A DNA stretch of 64,000 bases from Pedobacter sp. L105 (GCF_009765875.1 NZ_LMUP01000009.1:600608-664607); one strand, 5' to 3'. Shown: positions 18,243 to 27,518, counted from the stretch's first letter. Program-made: numbers and translations. Notes: generated by a model not told the origin, from the letters alone.

Positions 18243-18983
18243 ATGAGCATATTTGACAGATTATTCAGAATTGGAAAAGCGGAAGCAAATGCCGCAGTAG
18301 ATAAATTGGAAGATCCATCTAAAATGGCGGATCAGATATTACGCGAGCTGCGTGCAAATTATCAGCAGGCCATTCAGGGCGAAGCCGAAATTAAGGCGCT
18401 TGCCCTGTCGCACCGCGCCAGTGAATTACAGGCCCGCAATAAGGCTGATGAATGGGAGCATAAAACTAACCAGTTACTGGACCGAATAGACAGTAAAGAA
18501 CTGGACGAGGTTCAGGGAAATGACCTCGCCGCCAAAGCTGCCCAGGCGCATGCCGATGCTGTAAAAGAAGCTGATCAATATGCGGCTATGGCCGAAAAGG
18601 AAGAGAGTGCTGTAAATGTGATGGACCTGAAGATCAAACAGATCAAAGATCAGATTGCTCAGACTGAAGAACGTGCAAAAATGATTCAGTCGCGCGCTAA
18701 AACTGCCGAGGTATCAGAGAAAATCAATAAAACTTTATCGAATGTGGATACTGATGGTTTGTTGCAGACATTGAACCGCATGGATGAAAAAGCTTCAGCA
18801 CAGGAATTTCGCGCTGCTGCTTATGCACAGCTTGAAGATTCTACTTTATCAACCGAACAGGAGATCAATAAGGTTTTAAATACTGGCAGTTCATCATCAG
18901 CTTTAGATGCAATCAGAGCAAAGAGACAATTACAGCAGGCACCTGCACCTAAATTATTAAACAAAGAGAATGATGCTAACTGA
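18243..18983 (+). CDS. pspA: PspA/IM30-family membrane-associated protein
   Basis: 246 aa. N-terminus MSIFDRLFRIGKAEANAAVD, then coiled coil from about 25 to 210. The pattern of an amphipathic first helix, DPSKMADQILREL and long heptad helices is that of PspA/Vipp1, which assembles on damaged inner membranes and limits proton leakage. The C-terminus overlaps the next gene by 14 bases, so the two are translationally coupled. The usual pspBC or liaI partners are not present; the upstream lipoprotein and downstream protein appear to be the Bacteroidota neighbours. Confidence 0.85.
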   Translation: MSIFDRLFRIGKAEANAAVDKLEDPSKMADQILRELRANYQQAIQGEAEIKALALSHRASELQARNKADEWEHKTNQLLDRIDSKELDEVQGNDLAAKAAQAHADAVKEADQYAAMAEKEESAVNVMDLKIKQIKDQIAQTEERAKMIQSRAKTAEVSEKINKTLSNVDTDGLLQTLNRMDEKASAQEFRAAAYAQLEDSTLSTEQEINKVLNTGSSSSALDAIRAKRQLQQAPAPKLLNKENDAN

Positions 18984-19719
18984 AGACGATAAAAAGACCT
19001 ATAAAGCCATTATCCTGCTGAATGAACTGGTTAATGGCGACCATAAGTTTCAGACGGTTTCCAATGGAGATGATAAAATCCTGGAGCCTTTGTTTGTTGA
19101 GCTAATGTCTAAAGGATATGTTCAGACTTCGGGTATCAACTATGTTATCACGGCTAAGGGGACAGAGGTATTTGATAATTTCATGCAGCGTTATACCGAA
19201 TACCTGAAGGTTTACGATGTATTTTCATTTGTAGACCTTGAAAAAGGGGAATTTGCTTTTTCCCGGTATTTTGATTTCGATACAGATGATGCCTGGGATA
19301 ATTTTAAGCAGGATCAGCGTTTTGACGACCTGCGTATTGCTGTTGCACAGTTTAAAAAGGTTAATCCGGCCGAAATTGTGTTCATGAGTTTTATTAATGA
19401 GAACAGGTTTGATACAAGCGCTACCGGATGGCAGATGGACCTGGTTTCAAGTAATACCTGGAGCGAGATAGAAGAGATTGTTAAGACCGCTATCCAATCT
19501 TCGGATTTAGCCCTGGATGCACTGACAGATATGATCAAACAGGGCTCGGAATTGATGATCAGTCTGTTGGAAGAAGAGGCCAAACAAAAGAAAGAAGATG
19601 AACAACAAGGTGGTGGTACTGAGGAAACGCAGGTTTACGAAACTGTTGAATATTATGAACCCTATTATGATCCATGGTATGTTTCGCCAATCTGGCTAGT
19701 CCCGTTGATTTTATGGTAA
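18970..19719 (+). CDS. Hypothetical partner of the pspA gene, 249 aa
   Basis: Starts with two ATGs (18970 and 18973) inside the end of pspA. The N-terminal 70 residues look like a winged-helix fold (LLNELVNGDHKFQTV, VITAKGTEVFDNF). The middle is acidic and aromatic, and the C-terminus is unusual: a run rich in Gln, Glu and Tyr ending YYDPWYVSPIWLVPLILW. No signal peptide. Function unknown, probably linked to PspA by coupling. Confidence 0.65.
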   Translation: MMLTEDDKKTYKAIILLNELVNGDHKFQTVSNGDDKILEPLFVELMSKGYVQTSGINYVITAKGTEVFDNFMQRYTEYLKVYDVFSFVDLEKGEFAFSRYFDFDTDDAWDNFKQDQRFDDLRIAVAQFKKVNPAEIVFMSFINENRFDTSATGWQMDLVSSNTWSEIEEIVKTAIQSSDLALDALTDMIKQGSELMISLLEEEAKQKKEDEQQGGGTEETQVYETVEYYEPYYDPWYVSPIWLVPLILW

Positions 19720-19741
19720 AAAAAATGTAACTCATGATAAC

Positions 19742-19780
19742 GGCTAAATAATTGAACTGGAAGCAGGTAATTATTTAGCC
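19742..19780. terminator. Bidirectional terminator between the psp cluster and the tetR gene
   Basis: Perfect 12-base stem GGCTAAATAATT / AATTATTTAGCC with a 15-base loop, followed by a T-rich run on the plus side. The right arm overlaps the stop codon of the minus-strand TetR gene. Confidence 0.65.
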
Positions 19781-20443
19781 ATTTTCTTTTAGAGAATCAA
19801 GTTCATTTTGAGCTCTTTTATAGGTGTCATCCACTATAGCAGTAATTGTTTTTTTTATCCTTGCCAGCCCTTCCGGCGAATTAATGTCTATCTGGCAAAA
19901 CAAACTGTCGTTAGATTTTGCATGCAAAACCATATAATAGATTCCGGCCACCAGTAGTCCGGATACAGCCCTGATATCTACATCCGTTTTCTGAAAAAAT
20001 GGATCAGCCAGATCAAAAAATACCGAACCCAGCTTTTCCCTTTCTTCTGCTATATCAAACATGATCTTGCTGCGTTCACTAATTTGCCAGAGAACAACTT
20101 TTTGCATTTCATCCTCTCTGTGGAAATAATCCAATTGATTGATCAGCAAGGTTTCGAGTATTTCTTTTGTGTCTGAAGTCTTTTTGCTTTCTAATAAAGC
20201 ACCTGCATTACCTGAAGCGGTTACCCAATAGTCTTTTCCCTTAATGTAGGTTTCAATTAGATTTTCTACTGAATTGAAATAAAAAGTTATTAAACGGCGA
20301 CTCAGACCTGCAGTCTTTGAAATATTGGTGGCCGTTAAACCGGTATAACCTTTAGTTTTAATGGTTTCGCCTACGGCATCAATCAATTTCTGCATAGAGC
20401 GCTCTTTATCATTTGATTCTCCCTGATAACGTTTTTTAATCAT
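19775..20443 (-). CDS. TetR/AcrR-family transcriptional regulator
   Basis: 222 aa. N-terminal helix-turn-helix at about residues 32-60 (GLTATNISKTAGLSRRLITF, then YFNSVENLI), which is the TetR signature, followed by an all-helical ligand-binding region. It lies 77 bases downstream of the alpha-oxoamine synthase gene on the same strand, so it may be co-transcribed with it and may control it. Ligand unknown. Confidence 0.85.
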   Translation of the reverse strand: MIKKRYQGESNDKERSMQKLIDAVGETIKTKGYTGLTATNISKTAGLSRRLITFYFNSVENLIETYIKGKDYWVTASGNAGALLESKKTSDTKEILETLLINQLDYFHREDEMQKVVLWQISERSKIMFDIAEEREKLGSVFFDLADPFFQKTDVDIRAVSGLLVAGIYYMVLHAKSNDSLFCQIDINSPEGLARIKKTITAIVDDTYKRAQNELDSLKENG

Positions 20444-20520
20444 TTTACTAAATTAAATATTATCCGTTTACTGCTTCTAATTTTCAATAAATTATCACCA
20501 ATAAATGCGCTGAGGGATGA

Positions 20521-21798
20521 TTACTCGTTTTTAACAATGTGAAACTTTTGGTTTACATCTGCGAAGGCATTTAAAGCCTTGTCCAGATGTTCACGGGTAT
20601 GTGTGGCCATAAGACTGGTCCTTATTCTGGCATCCTTTCGGGAAACACCGGGATAAACAATAGCGTTGGCATATACGCCCGCTTTTAGAAGCATTCTGGC
20701 AACATCGCCCGTTTTATGCGGGTCGCCGATTTTGATGGGGATAATAGGTGAGGCGGTTAGGCCGATATCAAATTTGAGGTCAAGGAGTCCTTTTTTGTAA
20801 TAAGCAACATTATCCGCCAGTTGATTACGCCACTCAGGTTCTTCATCAATCAGGTCAATAGCCTTTAACAAACCAGCGGCAGCAGGGGTAGAGGTGGAAG
20901 AAAAAACTTGCTGACGCGATTGGAATTTAAGATAATTGGCTACCTCTGGCTTTGAAATTACAAATCCTCCAATATGTCCAAATGCTTTACTTAGCGTACC
21001 TGAAATGATATCAATCTTATCCAGCAGATTAAAGGTTTCTATAGCCCCCCGGCCGGTATCACCTAAAACACCAATACCGTGCGCATCATCAACCATTAAG
21101 AAACCACCATATTGTTTTGTCAGATCGTAAATATCTTTCATTTTAGCAAGATCACCATCCTGTGAATAAACACCGTCTATAACAACAATACGAGTGAAAT
21201 ATTTTGACTGCGCTTCTGCCAGGGCACGTTCTAAATGGATAAGACTATTGTGCGGGAACCTTTTGACATTGGTTTCCAGTAATCCTTCATATACACTCGC
21301 ATGTACGGCCATATCTACAATTGCACAGTCCCCTGCTTTAAGCAGGGCTAATAAAGTAGAGCTATTGGCTGTATAACCAGTGGTATAAACGATTGAAGAA
21401 TCTTTGGGCCGTTTGAAAAAAGTAGAAAGTTTGTCTTCCAGCATCACGTGGTATTCGTGATGGCCGCCTATCAGTGGGGATGCGCCTGCCCCGGTACCAT
21501 ATTTTTGTATCCCTTCGATGGCTGCTGCCTTAACTTTAGGATGCTGTGTGAAATTTAAGTAATCATTTGAAACCAGGCTCACACATTTCTGAGGGGCTTC
21601 CTGGAAAGGTGATTTTACCCACATTTCCGGTCCGCAACCATTACTGGTTACAAAACGATAGTTCATGTGCCCCTGACTTTCCATATAATCAGTAAAATCT
21701 TTGAAAATTTCGGCGCGTTGAAAAGCATTTAAATCATCGATGGTTTCGAAATCCTTAAATGATGCTTTTTTAAAATCGATGTTGTGTGTTGCAGACAT
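20521..21798 (-). CDS. Alpha-oxoamine synthase family PLP enzyme
   Basis: 425 aa from the ATG at 21798. Family: 2-amino-3-ketobutyrate CoA ligase, KAPA synthase, serine palmitoyltransferase and cysteate acyltransferase. The PLP lysine is Lys271 in SGTLSKAFGHIGG, with DDAHGIG about 35 residues earlier and the glycine motif YGTGAGASPLIGG near residue 105. The long N-terminal extension (about 70 residues) and the ASPLIGG loop differ from the GSRFLNG of true serine palmitoyltransferase, so substrate choice is open. A lipid long-chain base or capnine-type role is possible. The start at 21798 is preferred to 21822 because a promoter box lies between them and further upstream. Confidence 0.8.
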   Translation of the reverse strand: MSATHNIDFKKASFKDFETIDDLNAFQRAEIFKDFTDYMESQGHMNYRFVTSNGCGPEMWVKSPFQEAPQKCVSLVSNDYLNFTQHPKVKAAAIEGIQKYGTGAGASPLIGGHHEYHVMLEDKLSTFFKRPKDSSIVYTTGYTANSSTLLALLKAGDCAIVDMAVHASVYEGLLETNVKRFPHNSLIHLERALAEAQSKYFTRIVVIDGVYSQDGDLAKMKDIYDLTKQYGGFLMVDDAHGIGVLGDTGRGAIETFNLLDKIDIISGTLSKAFGHIGGFVISKPEVANYLKFQSRQQVFSSTSTPAAAGLLKAIDLIDEEPEWRNQLADNVAYYKKGLLDLKFDIGLTASPIIPIKIGDPHKTGDVARMLLKAGVYANAIVYPGVSRKDARIRTSLMATHTREHLDKALNAFADVNQKFHIVKNE

Positions 21799-21819
21799 AA
21801 GTTGAGAGTTAATGTATTT

Positions 21820-21827
21820 CAAATATA
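21820..21827 (-). promoter_or_regulatory. TAnnTTTG promoter box of the alpha-oxoamine synthase gene
   Basis: Minus strand TATATTTG, exact consensus, 21 bases upstream of the ATG at 21798, with a TTG 15 bases further upstream (21845-21843). Confidence 0.55.
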
Positions 21828-21991
21828 TAAATTATCTACATACAAGTGTATTTTGTAGTTAAATCAGTATAAAATTAATAACCGGGAGAAACCTCGTTTT
21901 TGATTGTAATGAAATAGTTACATTTAATATTTTCCCGTATGCGGGAATATTGTGTAGATTTATATAATAATTAACCTCTAATTAAAATTGT

Positions 21992-22372
21992 ATGCATGGT
22001 TACAGATCAAAAAATATATTATTAATTGCTGTTTTGTTGCTGCTGATAACAGCGGTAAGCTGTAAGAAAAACGACAATTCAGGAAAAGTAGTAACGATGA
22101 ATGTAGCGCCTAAATTAGTGATAGGAGGAGCAGCTCCTCCGGCTTCTCCGGATAATCCTGCTGCTGTCTATTACTATAGCATTATTGAAGATTCATCCAA
22201 TCAAAAGTATACGCTGGCAAAAGGTACTATTCAAGGATTTGATTATGTGGAGGGCTATCAATACAAAATTAAGGTTCAGGTAACACCTATAGCCAAACCG
22301 ATGGCTGACGGCCCGGCCGAGACTTATACGCTGATCGAGGTGCTATCTAAAACAAAGGTTGAAATCCCATAG
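21992..22372 (+). CDS. Small lipoprotein, 126 aa
   Basis: Signal peptide with lipobox TAVSC (Cys24) followed by KKNDNSG, the usual surface-export-like style of Bacteroidota lipoproteins. The remaining about 100 residues form a beta-rich domain with a Pro-rich loop (APPASPDNPAA). It precedes the astacin-like protease gene by 60 bases and shares with it the leader motif TTAACCTCT, so the two may act together. No family recognised. Confidence 0.65.
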   Translation: MHGYRSKNILLIAVLLLLITAVSCKKNDNSGKVVTMNVAPKLVIGGAAPPASPDNPAAVYYYSIIEDSSNQKYTLAKGTIQGFDYVEGYQYKIKVQVTPIAKPMADGPAETYTLIEVLSKTKVEIP

Positions 22373-22432
22373 CATGCATTAATGTTCAAATCATATCAAT
22401 TAACCTCTCATTTTTAAATTAACCTCTCACTT

Positions 22433-23575
22433 ATGAAAAAACAACTATTTTATCTATCGGTAATTTTACTCATTGCGATGAGTTCCTGTTCCAAAAAGGA
22501 TGGAATTAACGGTAAAGATGCTTTACATCCTGTAGATCCTCTTGGAAAAGCTGGTCCGGGGACACTGGTTACGCTAAAGTCGGGAGCTGTAGTGGAAAAA
22601 AAAGGTGACAATTATTATTGGGGAGGAGATATATTGTTATCCTCTACACAATTAAAAGCACTGGACGAAACTGGTTCATTTTTCACCAAACAACCTACCT
22701 ATCTGGGGCCAGATACAACGATTAATCCTGTCTTTAATATCCCGATGAAAAGCGGCCCCAATAATCAGGCTGTTCCCAGAGCATTTAGCCAGTATCCAAC
22801 GTCCTATAATATGTGGGCAATGGTTAGATTTACCTATGATGCGAACCTGCCAGACTGGTTAAAAACAGAGATTGGCAGTGTATTAACCCAAATACAAAAC
22901 GAATCCAATGTAAGATTTTATAATGCTACTGGTCAGCCGACGGTAGATCCCACTTATGGATTTGCCTATCCCTATGTCGATTTTTATTATGCTGGTAGTG
23001 TGGATGTCAGTGATTCATACGTAGGGCGCCAGGGTGGCATGCAAAAAATCAATCTTGCTGATTTTGTACAGTTTCAACCGGAAGCCATCATACATGAAAT
23101 ATGCCATGCCATTGGTATGTTTCATGAAGCGCAACGTCCGGATAGAGATACTTATGTTACGATCAATACAGCGAACCTGAAACCAAGCGGGGCAGCTCAG
23201 TTTTCAAAAATAACTACAAATTATTACGAGCTTGGAACTTATGATTTTAATTCCGTAATGGGCTATTATTCATTTACATCCGGAGTTAATGGTGCTTCAA
23301 CGGTAGTTTATGATGTTAATCAGCCAATGTATACCAAAAAAGATGGAACTTATATTAATCAGGGTTTTGATTTATCGACTTTAGACAAGTCGTGGATTAA
23401 TACTTTTTATATACCTTATATTGCCAGATCAGATGTATATTCTGAATTAGCAGCAACAGTTTATAAACCTGATGGTACTGTTATGACAACTCAGGAACGC
23501 CTTAGTCTTCAGGCGCAATTAAACAATGGTAATTCCACCCCGCCAAATTGCTGCCGTTTAACAAATACTTTTTAA
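22433..23575 (+). CDS. Astacin-like (M12A) zinc metalloprotease lipoprotein
   Basis: 380 aa. Lipobox AMSSC (Cys19). The zinc motif HEICHAIGMFHE spans residues 221-232: His221, His225 and His231 bind zinc, Glu222 is the catalytic base. A Met-turn-like SVMGYYSF lies about 55 residues later. This is the complete astacin signature, so an active secreted peptidase, anchored in the outer or inner membrane, is expected. The C-terminal about 60 residues are unusual and end in a CC pair. Followed by a perfect terminator hairpin. Confidence 0.85.
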   Translation: MKKQLFYLSVILLIAMSSCSKKDGINGKDALHPVDPLGKAGPGTLVTLKSGAVVEKKGDNYYWGGDILLSSTQLKALDETGSFFTKQPTYLGPDTTINPVFNIPMKSGPNNQAVPRAFSQYPTSYNMWAMVRFTYDANLPDWLKTEIGSVLTQIQNESNVRFYNATGQPTVDPTYGFAYPYVDFYYAGSVDVSDSYVGRQGGMQKINLADFVQFQPEAIIHEICHAIGMFHEAQRPDRDTYVTINTANLKPSGAAQFSKITTNYYELGTYDFNSVMGYYSFTSGVNGASTVVYDVNQPMYTKKDGTYINQGFDLSTLDKSWINTFYIPYIARSDVYSELAATVYKPDGTVMTTQERLSLQAQLNNGNSTPPNCCRLTNTF

Positions 23576-23578
23576 TAG

Positions 23579-24562
23579 TTGGAAAATTTGGTGATATCAA
23601 AAAGTAGCGAAGGAATTCGCTACTTTTTGTCTTTAACTGGCAAAATTATAGAAACTAATACTATAGGTGCGGCAGAATTTATCATTCTAAAATTCATTTT
23701 CTTTTTTTTGTTAGTATTATTTAATGTCCATGCAAGTTATTGTCAGAGCCGAAATTTCACACTTGAAGCTGGTGGAGTAGGTGATATCAGTAATTTTCAA
23801 TGGTCTATTGCCGGAAACTTACAAGGACAATCACCTAATATATTATCAGAACTTACTTTTAAAAAGATTACTTCTCTGGGTGTTTTTTTTAACGGCATTT
23901 ACAAACCATTAAAACGATTGGAACTAAACGTCTACTATCAGAAAAATGGGATAGTTTCAGGTCAGGGTAACGATGCAGATTATCAGGATGACAATCGTAA
24001 GTTTATCACTTATCAGGAACCCTTTACCAGTGACAAAGGACAATTGGAAAATTTCCGAACCGGAGCGGGATTTTATTTCATATCTAAAGCTGATTTTAGT
24101 TTGAAAACTGCATTTTATTATGTCTCTTCTGTTCAAAATTTTTATATCCTCAATTCTGATTTCGATAACTTAAATAGCACCTACAAAGCAAAATGGAGGA
24201 GTGCTCAGCTTTCCGTGGAAAACAGTTATCATCTGACGCCCAATTTATCTATTCTCGGGACTATATCTTATGGGCTGCTAAAATATAATTCTAAAGCCAA
24301 TTGGAATTTAATTGAAATTTTTAAGCATCCGATTAGTTTTGAACAGCATGCTAACGGTTACGTATTGGAAGGTAATATCGGTCTGAACTACAAGCTGAAT
24401 TCATCTTTAAACTTATTATTGAATGGTGATATTGGTTGTAAAAAAACATCTAAAGGGATTGATGACTCATACCTGCAAAACAATAATCAGATAGCCACTC
24501 AATTTAATGGATCAAACATTAATTTTTACCAGCTTAGGATAGGTACAAGCCTCTCTTTTTGA
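23579..24562 (+). CDS. Outer-membrane beta-barrel-like protein, start unclear
   Basis: The mature part is beta-strand-rich with aromatic ends (YQLRIGTSLSF) like an outer-membrane barrel, preceded by a hydrophobic signal-like stretch (FIFFFLLVLFNVHASYC). There is no ATG in frame before the signal; the open frame begins with TTG at 23579, and its first 17 codons overlap the terminator hairpin of the protease gene. Either a non-standard start is used or the 5' end has been lost, in which case it is a pseudogene. Confidence 0.5.
   Translation: MENLVISKSSEGIRYFLSLTGKIIETNTIGAAEFIILKFIFFFLLVLFNVHASYCQSRNFTLEAGGVGDISNFQWSIAGNLQGQSPNILSELTFKKITSLGVFFNGIYKPLKRLELNVYYQKNGIVSGQGNDADYQDDNRKFITYQEPFTSDKGQLENFRTGAGFYFISKADFSLKTAFYYVSSVQNFYILNSDFDNLNSTYKAKWRSAQLSVENSYHLTPNLSILGTISYGLLKYNSKANWNLIEIFKHPISFEQHANGYVLEGNIGLNYKLNSSLNLLLNGDIGCKKTSKGIDDSYLQNNNQIATQFNGSNINFYQLRIGTSLSF
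23599..23628 (+). terminator. Terminator after the protease gene
   Basis: Thirteen-base perfect stem AAAAAGTAGCGAA / TTCGCTACTTTTT with a GGAA loop; the right arm ends in a T5 run. Lies 24 bases after the protease stop. Confidence 0.85.
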
Positions 24563-24798
24563 TCTTGATTTCAACAGCAGAACCATAGATTGGAATAATG
24601 CCATAAGGGGAATTCCAATTATCGGTATTTTAAATAATAATCATGCAATTTAAATTGTGCACGAACACGCAAATAATTATTATCTTTAGTATAAATTTAT
24701 CTCATTTATTTCTAATCGTTTTTATTTGGTAATGCTTTTAGTAAATATTAATGAGTTTAAGGTAGAATGAGCGATTAAATCAAATTTTATTTTCATTT

Positions 24799-25821
24799 AT
24801 GGAAGGCAAAAAACTTATTACAATAAAGGAGATTGCGAAGATTTTAAACGTATCACCTTCCACTGTATCCAGGGCACTTAAGGGGCATCCCAGCATAAGT
24901 GGTATTACCACGGAAAGGGTACAAAAGATTGCAAAGGAAAATAATTTTGTCCTGAATAAGTCGGCCATTTTTTTTAATCAAAAAAGATCTTATACCCTCG
25001 GACTGATCGTACCAAATTTATCAGAACCATTTTTCAGTACAGCCCTTAATGCTATTGAAAAAGTAGCTTCTGCCCAAAATTATAATATCATGATTGGACA
25101 ATCTCACGATCATGTAGAGACAGAAATGACAGTACTTCAAAAATTCATAGATCATAGGGTAGACGGTATCATTGTTTCTATTTCTAAGCAGCATAAATTT
25201 TTCCAGCCTTATACCGATCTCGAAAAGCTGAATATTCCCGTCGTTTTCTTTGATTGTGTTCCGGAAGATAAATATCTTCATTACGTAGCTTCAAACTTAC
25301 ATACAGGTCTTTTAAAAGGGATCAATGCATTGGTTGCGCAGCGTCACTTCAAAATTGCGTTGATCAACGGCCCTGTTAATCTGTCTGCAACGCGGCAAAG
25401 ACTAATTGGCTATATCAAAGGACTGAACGAGCATCATATCCCAGTAAGATCAGATTTGATGAAAACTACAGACCTGAGTCCGGCTGGAAACATAGCTGCA
25501 ATGAATAGTTTGATTGAGTTAAGCGATCCTCCATCTGCCATCATTGTATTCAATGATAATGTTTTACTGGATTGTTTTTCACTGATCAAATCCAAAGGCC
25601 TGGTTGATCAATTTAAGTTTATCAGTTTTGCAAACCAGCCAGACTGGAAATACTATGATCATAAGCCCTTTGGATCTATCGAGCAGTTTCCTGCTGAACA
25701 GGGAAAAATAGCTGCTGAAGTGCTAATGAAATTAATCAATGGAGAACTGCATCACTTACAATCAGACCATAAATATTATCAGTTTAACCTTGATTCAGAA
25801 ATAATCTATTTAAATGACTGA
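24799..25821 (+). CDS. LacI-family transcriptional regulator
   Basis: 340 aa. N-terminal HTH TIKEIAKILNVSPSTVSRAL (residues 8-27) with hinge up to about 65, then a periplasmic-binding-like effector domain (YTLGLIVPNLSEPFFS). Likely binds the two near-identical sites in the intergenic region just downstream and controls the beta-helix lipoprotein gene. The ligand is presumably a sugar, by analogy with the family. Confidence 0.88.
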   Translation: MEGKKLITIKEIAKILNVSPSTVSRALKGHPSISGITTERVQKIAKENNFVLNKSAIFFNQKRSYTLGLIVPNLSEPFFSTALNAIEKVASAQNYNIMIGQSHDHVETEMTVLQKFIDHRVDGIIVSISKQHKFFQPYTDLEKLNIPVVFFDCVPEDKYLHYVASNLHTGLLKGINALVAQRHFKIALINGPVNLSATRQRLIGYIKGLNEHHIPVRSDLMKTTDLSPAGNIAAMNSLIELSDPPSAIIVFNDNVLLDCFSLIKSKGLVDQFKFISFANQPDWKYYDHKPFGSIEQFPAEQGKIAAEVLMKLINGELHHLQSDHKYYQFNLDSEIIYLND

Positions 25822-25836
25822 ATGTAAGTAAATTGA

Positions 25837-25874
25837 ACAACCGTTTGCATAAGATAAAACAATCGTTTGCGTAA
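25837..25874 (+). promoter_or_regulatory. Pair of LacI-type operator-like sites
   Basis: ACAACCGTTTGCATAA (25837-25852) and ACAATCGTTTGCGTAA (25859-25874) agree at 14 of 16 positions and start 22 bases apart (about two helical turns). The core CGTTTGCG resembles operators of Bacteroidota LacI regulators. They lie between the LacI gene and the beta-helix gene. Confidence 0.55.
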
Positions 25875-25958
25875 CACTTTTTTCTGTGTTTTTAAGAAAG
25901 ACGTTTTCATCGGCCTATTTAAAATTGGAATTTAGTTTAATAACTTAAACAATTTACT

Positions 25959-27518
25959 ATGAAAAAATTCTTTATTATTCCATTACTCTTTGTGGTGCTC
26001 TGTGGTTGTGAAAAATCAGCTGTCAACCCTGAGCAGGATAATCTGTCAAAGTTGGCTGGTAAAAAGACTATTGCCATAACAGGTCTCAATTATTATGTAA
26101 ATACGCAGACCGGAAATGATGCCAACGCGGGCACAGTAGCAACAAGTCCTTTAAAAACAATTCAGGCTGGTTTGAATAAGACTGCTGAAGGAGTAGCAGC
26201 AACTGTATGGGTAGCGGGTGGTACCTATAACGAAAGACTCAACTGGCCACATTCCGGAGCTTCGGGCGCACCGATCACGTTAACCAATTATGATTCAGGA
26301 GTAGTGATTGTAGATGGCAGCACTACCACTGCATCAACTCAAAATTCTTTGATCACTGTAACCAGCAAAAGTTACCTCAGGATCAATAACATCAGATTTA
26401 CCAATAATATCAGGGCAGGAGCATTTGGGATTTACATCGTAGGAAGTGGTACTGATGTGCAGGTTACTTCTTGTAAAGTATATAATGTAGGCTGGACAAC
26501 CAGTCCTACGACTATTCCTACCTCTACTGATAATGCTAATCCGTTAACGGTAGTAGGAACAGGCGCTACTTCTTACAGCCAGGTTTACATTGGAAGCAAT
26601 GAGATATATAACTGTAATACAGGGTACAGCGAGGGGCTCACCTTATCTGGAAACGTAGAGAATTTCCTCATTGAAAGTAATACTGTACATGATATACCTA
26701 ACATCGGTATTGATATGACCGGTCATTACAGCTGGACGGGTGCACCGGCTGCGGTCAATTACGCCAGGTCAGGCAATGTAAAACATAACACTGTTTATAA
26801 TTGTGTCTCGCAGGTAGCTACCTCTGGCGGGATTTATGTTGACGGTGGTGCTAATATCAACATAGAAGGCAATACATCTTATGCGAATGGTGCAGGAATC
26901 ACTGTGGGATGTGAGAACAATAATTTTAATGCAGACAATATCAACGTTAGGGATAACCTGATTTATAATAACAAAGGAGGTGGTATTTTAATTGGTTCTA
27001 ACCAGCCTGCAGGAAAGGTGACCAATTCTACGGTATCAAATAATACCTTCTTTCAGAATTTTTCTGATGGAGGATATGGAGGTGAGATTTTAATTCAGAA
27101 TACTGATCACCTGAGTTTCATTAACAATATCATTCAGTCCAGAAATGATATGGAGGTGATTGCCTTACTCAATTATACTTCAACCAACCTGACCATGAAT
27201 TATAACAATTATTACTCTGCATCCGGATCCGCAAGTACTGTTAGCTTTGATTGGGGAGGTATTAACGGTCAGTGGTATGGCTCTTTAGCTGCATTTACCG
27301 CTGCTACAGGGCTTGAAGCAAATTCAACTTATGCTCTGCCTGGTTTTACCAGCCCGAGTCTGCCAACGCCAAATCTGCATCTGTTAAGCACTGCTACAGC
27401 TTGTATCAACAAAGGGCTTCCAGGTTTTACGGCTGCGACAGATGAATTGGATATTGATAGTCAAACAAGAGTTCAGCATAGCAGGGTGGATATAGGAGCG
27501 GATGAAACTTCGTATTAA
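25959..27518 (+). CDS. Right-handed beta-helix lipoprotein (DUF1565-like)
   Basis: 519 aa. Lipobox VLCGC (Cys17). The segment YYVNTQTGNDANAGTVATSP followed by LKTIQAGLNKTAEG is the DUF1565 opening, then many parallel beta-helix coils (repeated NNxI, NNTF, NNII) to about residue 420. The fold is shared by pectate lyases, alginate lyases and glycosidases, so polysaccharide binding or cleavage at the cell surface is likely. Gene expression is probably under the adjacent LacI regulator. No SusC/D pair is nearby. Confidence 0.75.
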   Translation: MKKFFIIPLLFVVLCGCEKSAVNPEQDNLSKLAGKKTIAITGLNYYVNTQTGNDANAGTVATSPLKTIQAGLNKTAEGVAATVWVAGGTYNERLNWPHSGASGAPITLTNYDSGVVIVDGSTTTASTQNSLITVTSKSYLRINNIRFTNNIRAGAFGIYIVGSGTDVQVTSCKVYNVGWTTSPTTIPTSTDNANPLTVVGTGATSYSQVYIGSNEIYNCNTGYSEGLTLSGNVENFLIESNTVHDIPNIGIDMTGHYSWTGAPAAVNYARSGNVKHNTVYNCVSQVATSGGIYVDGGANINIEGNTSYANGAGITVGCENNNFNADNINVRDNLIYNNKGGGILIGSNQPAGKVTNSTVSNNTFFQNFSDGGYGGEILIQNTDHLSFINNIIQSRNDMEVIALLNYTSTNLTMNYNNYYSASGSASTVSFDWGGINGQWYGSLAAFTAATGLEANSTYALPGFTSPSLPTPNLHLLSTATACINKGLPGFTAATDELDIDSQTRVQHSRVDIGADETSY

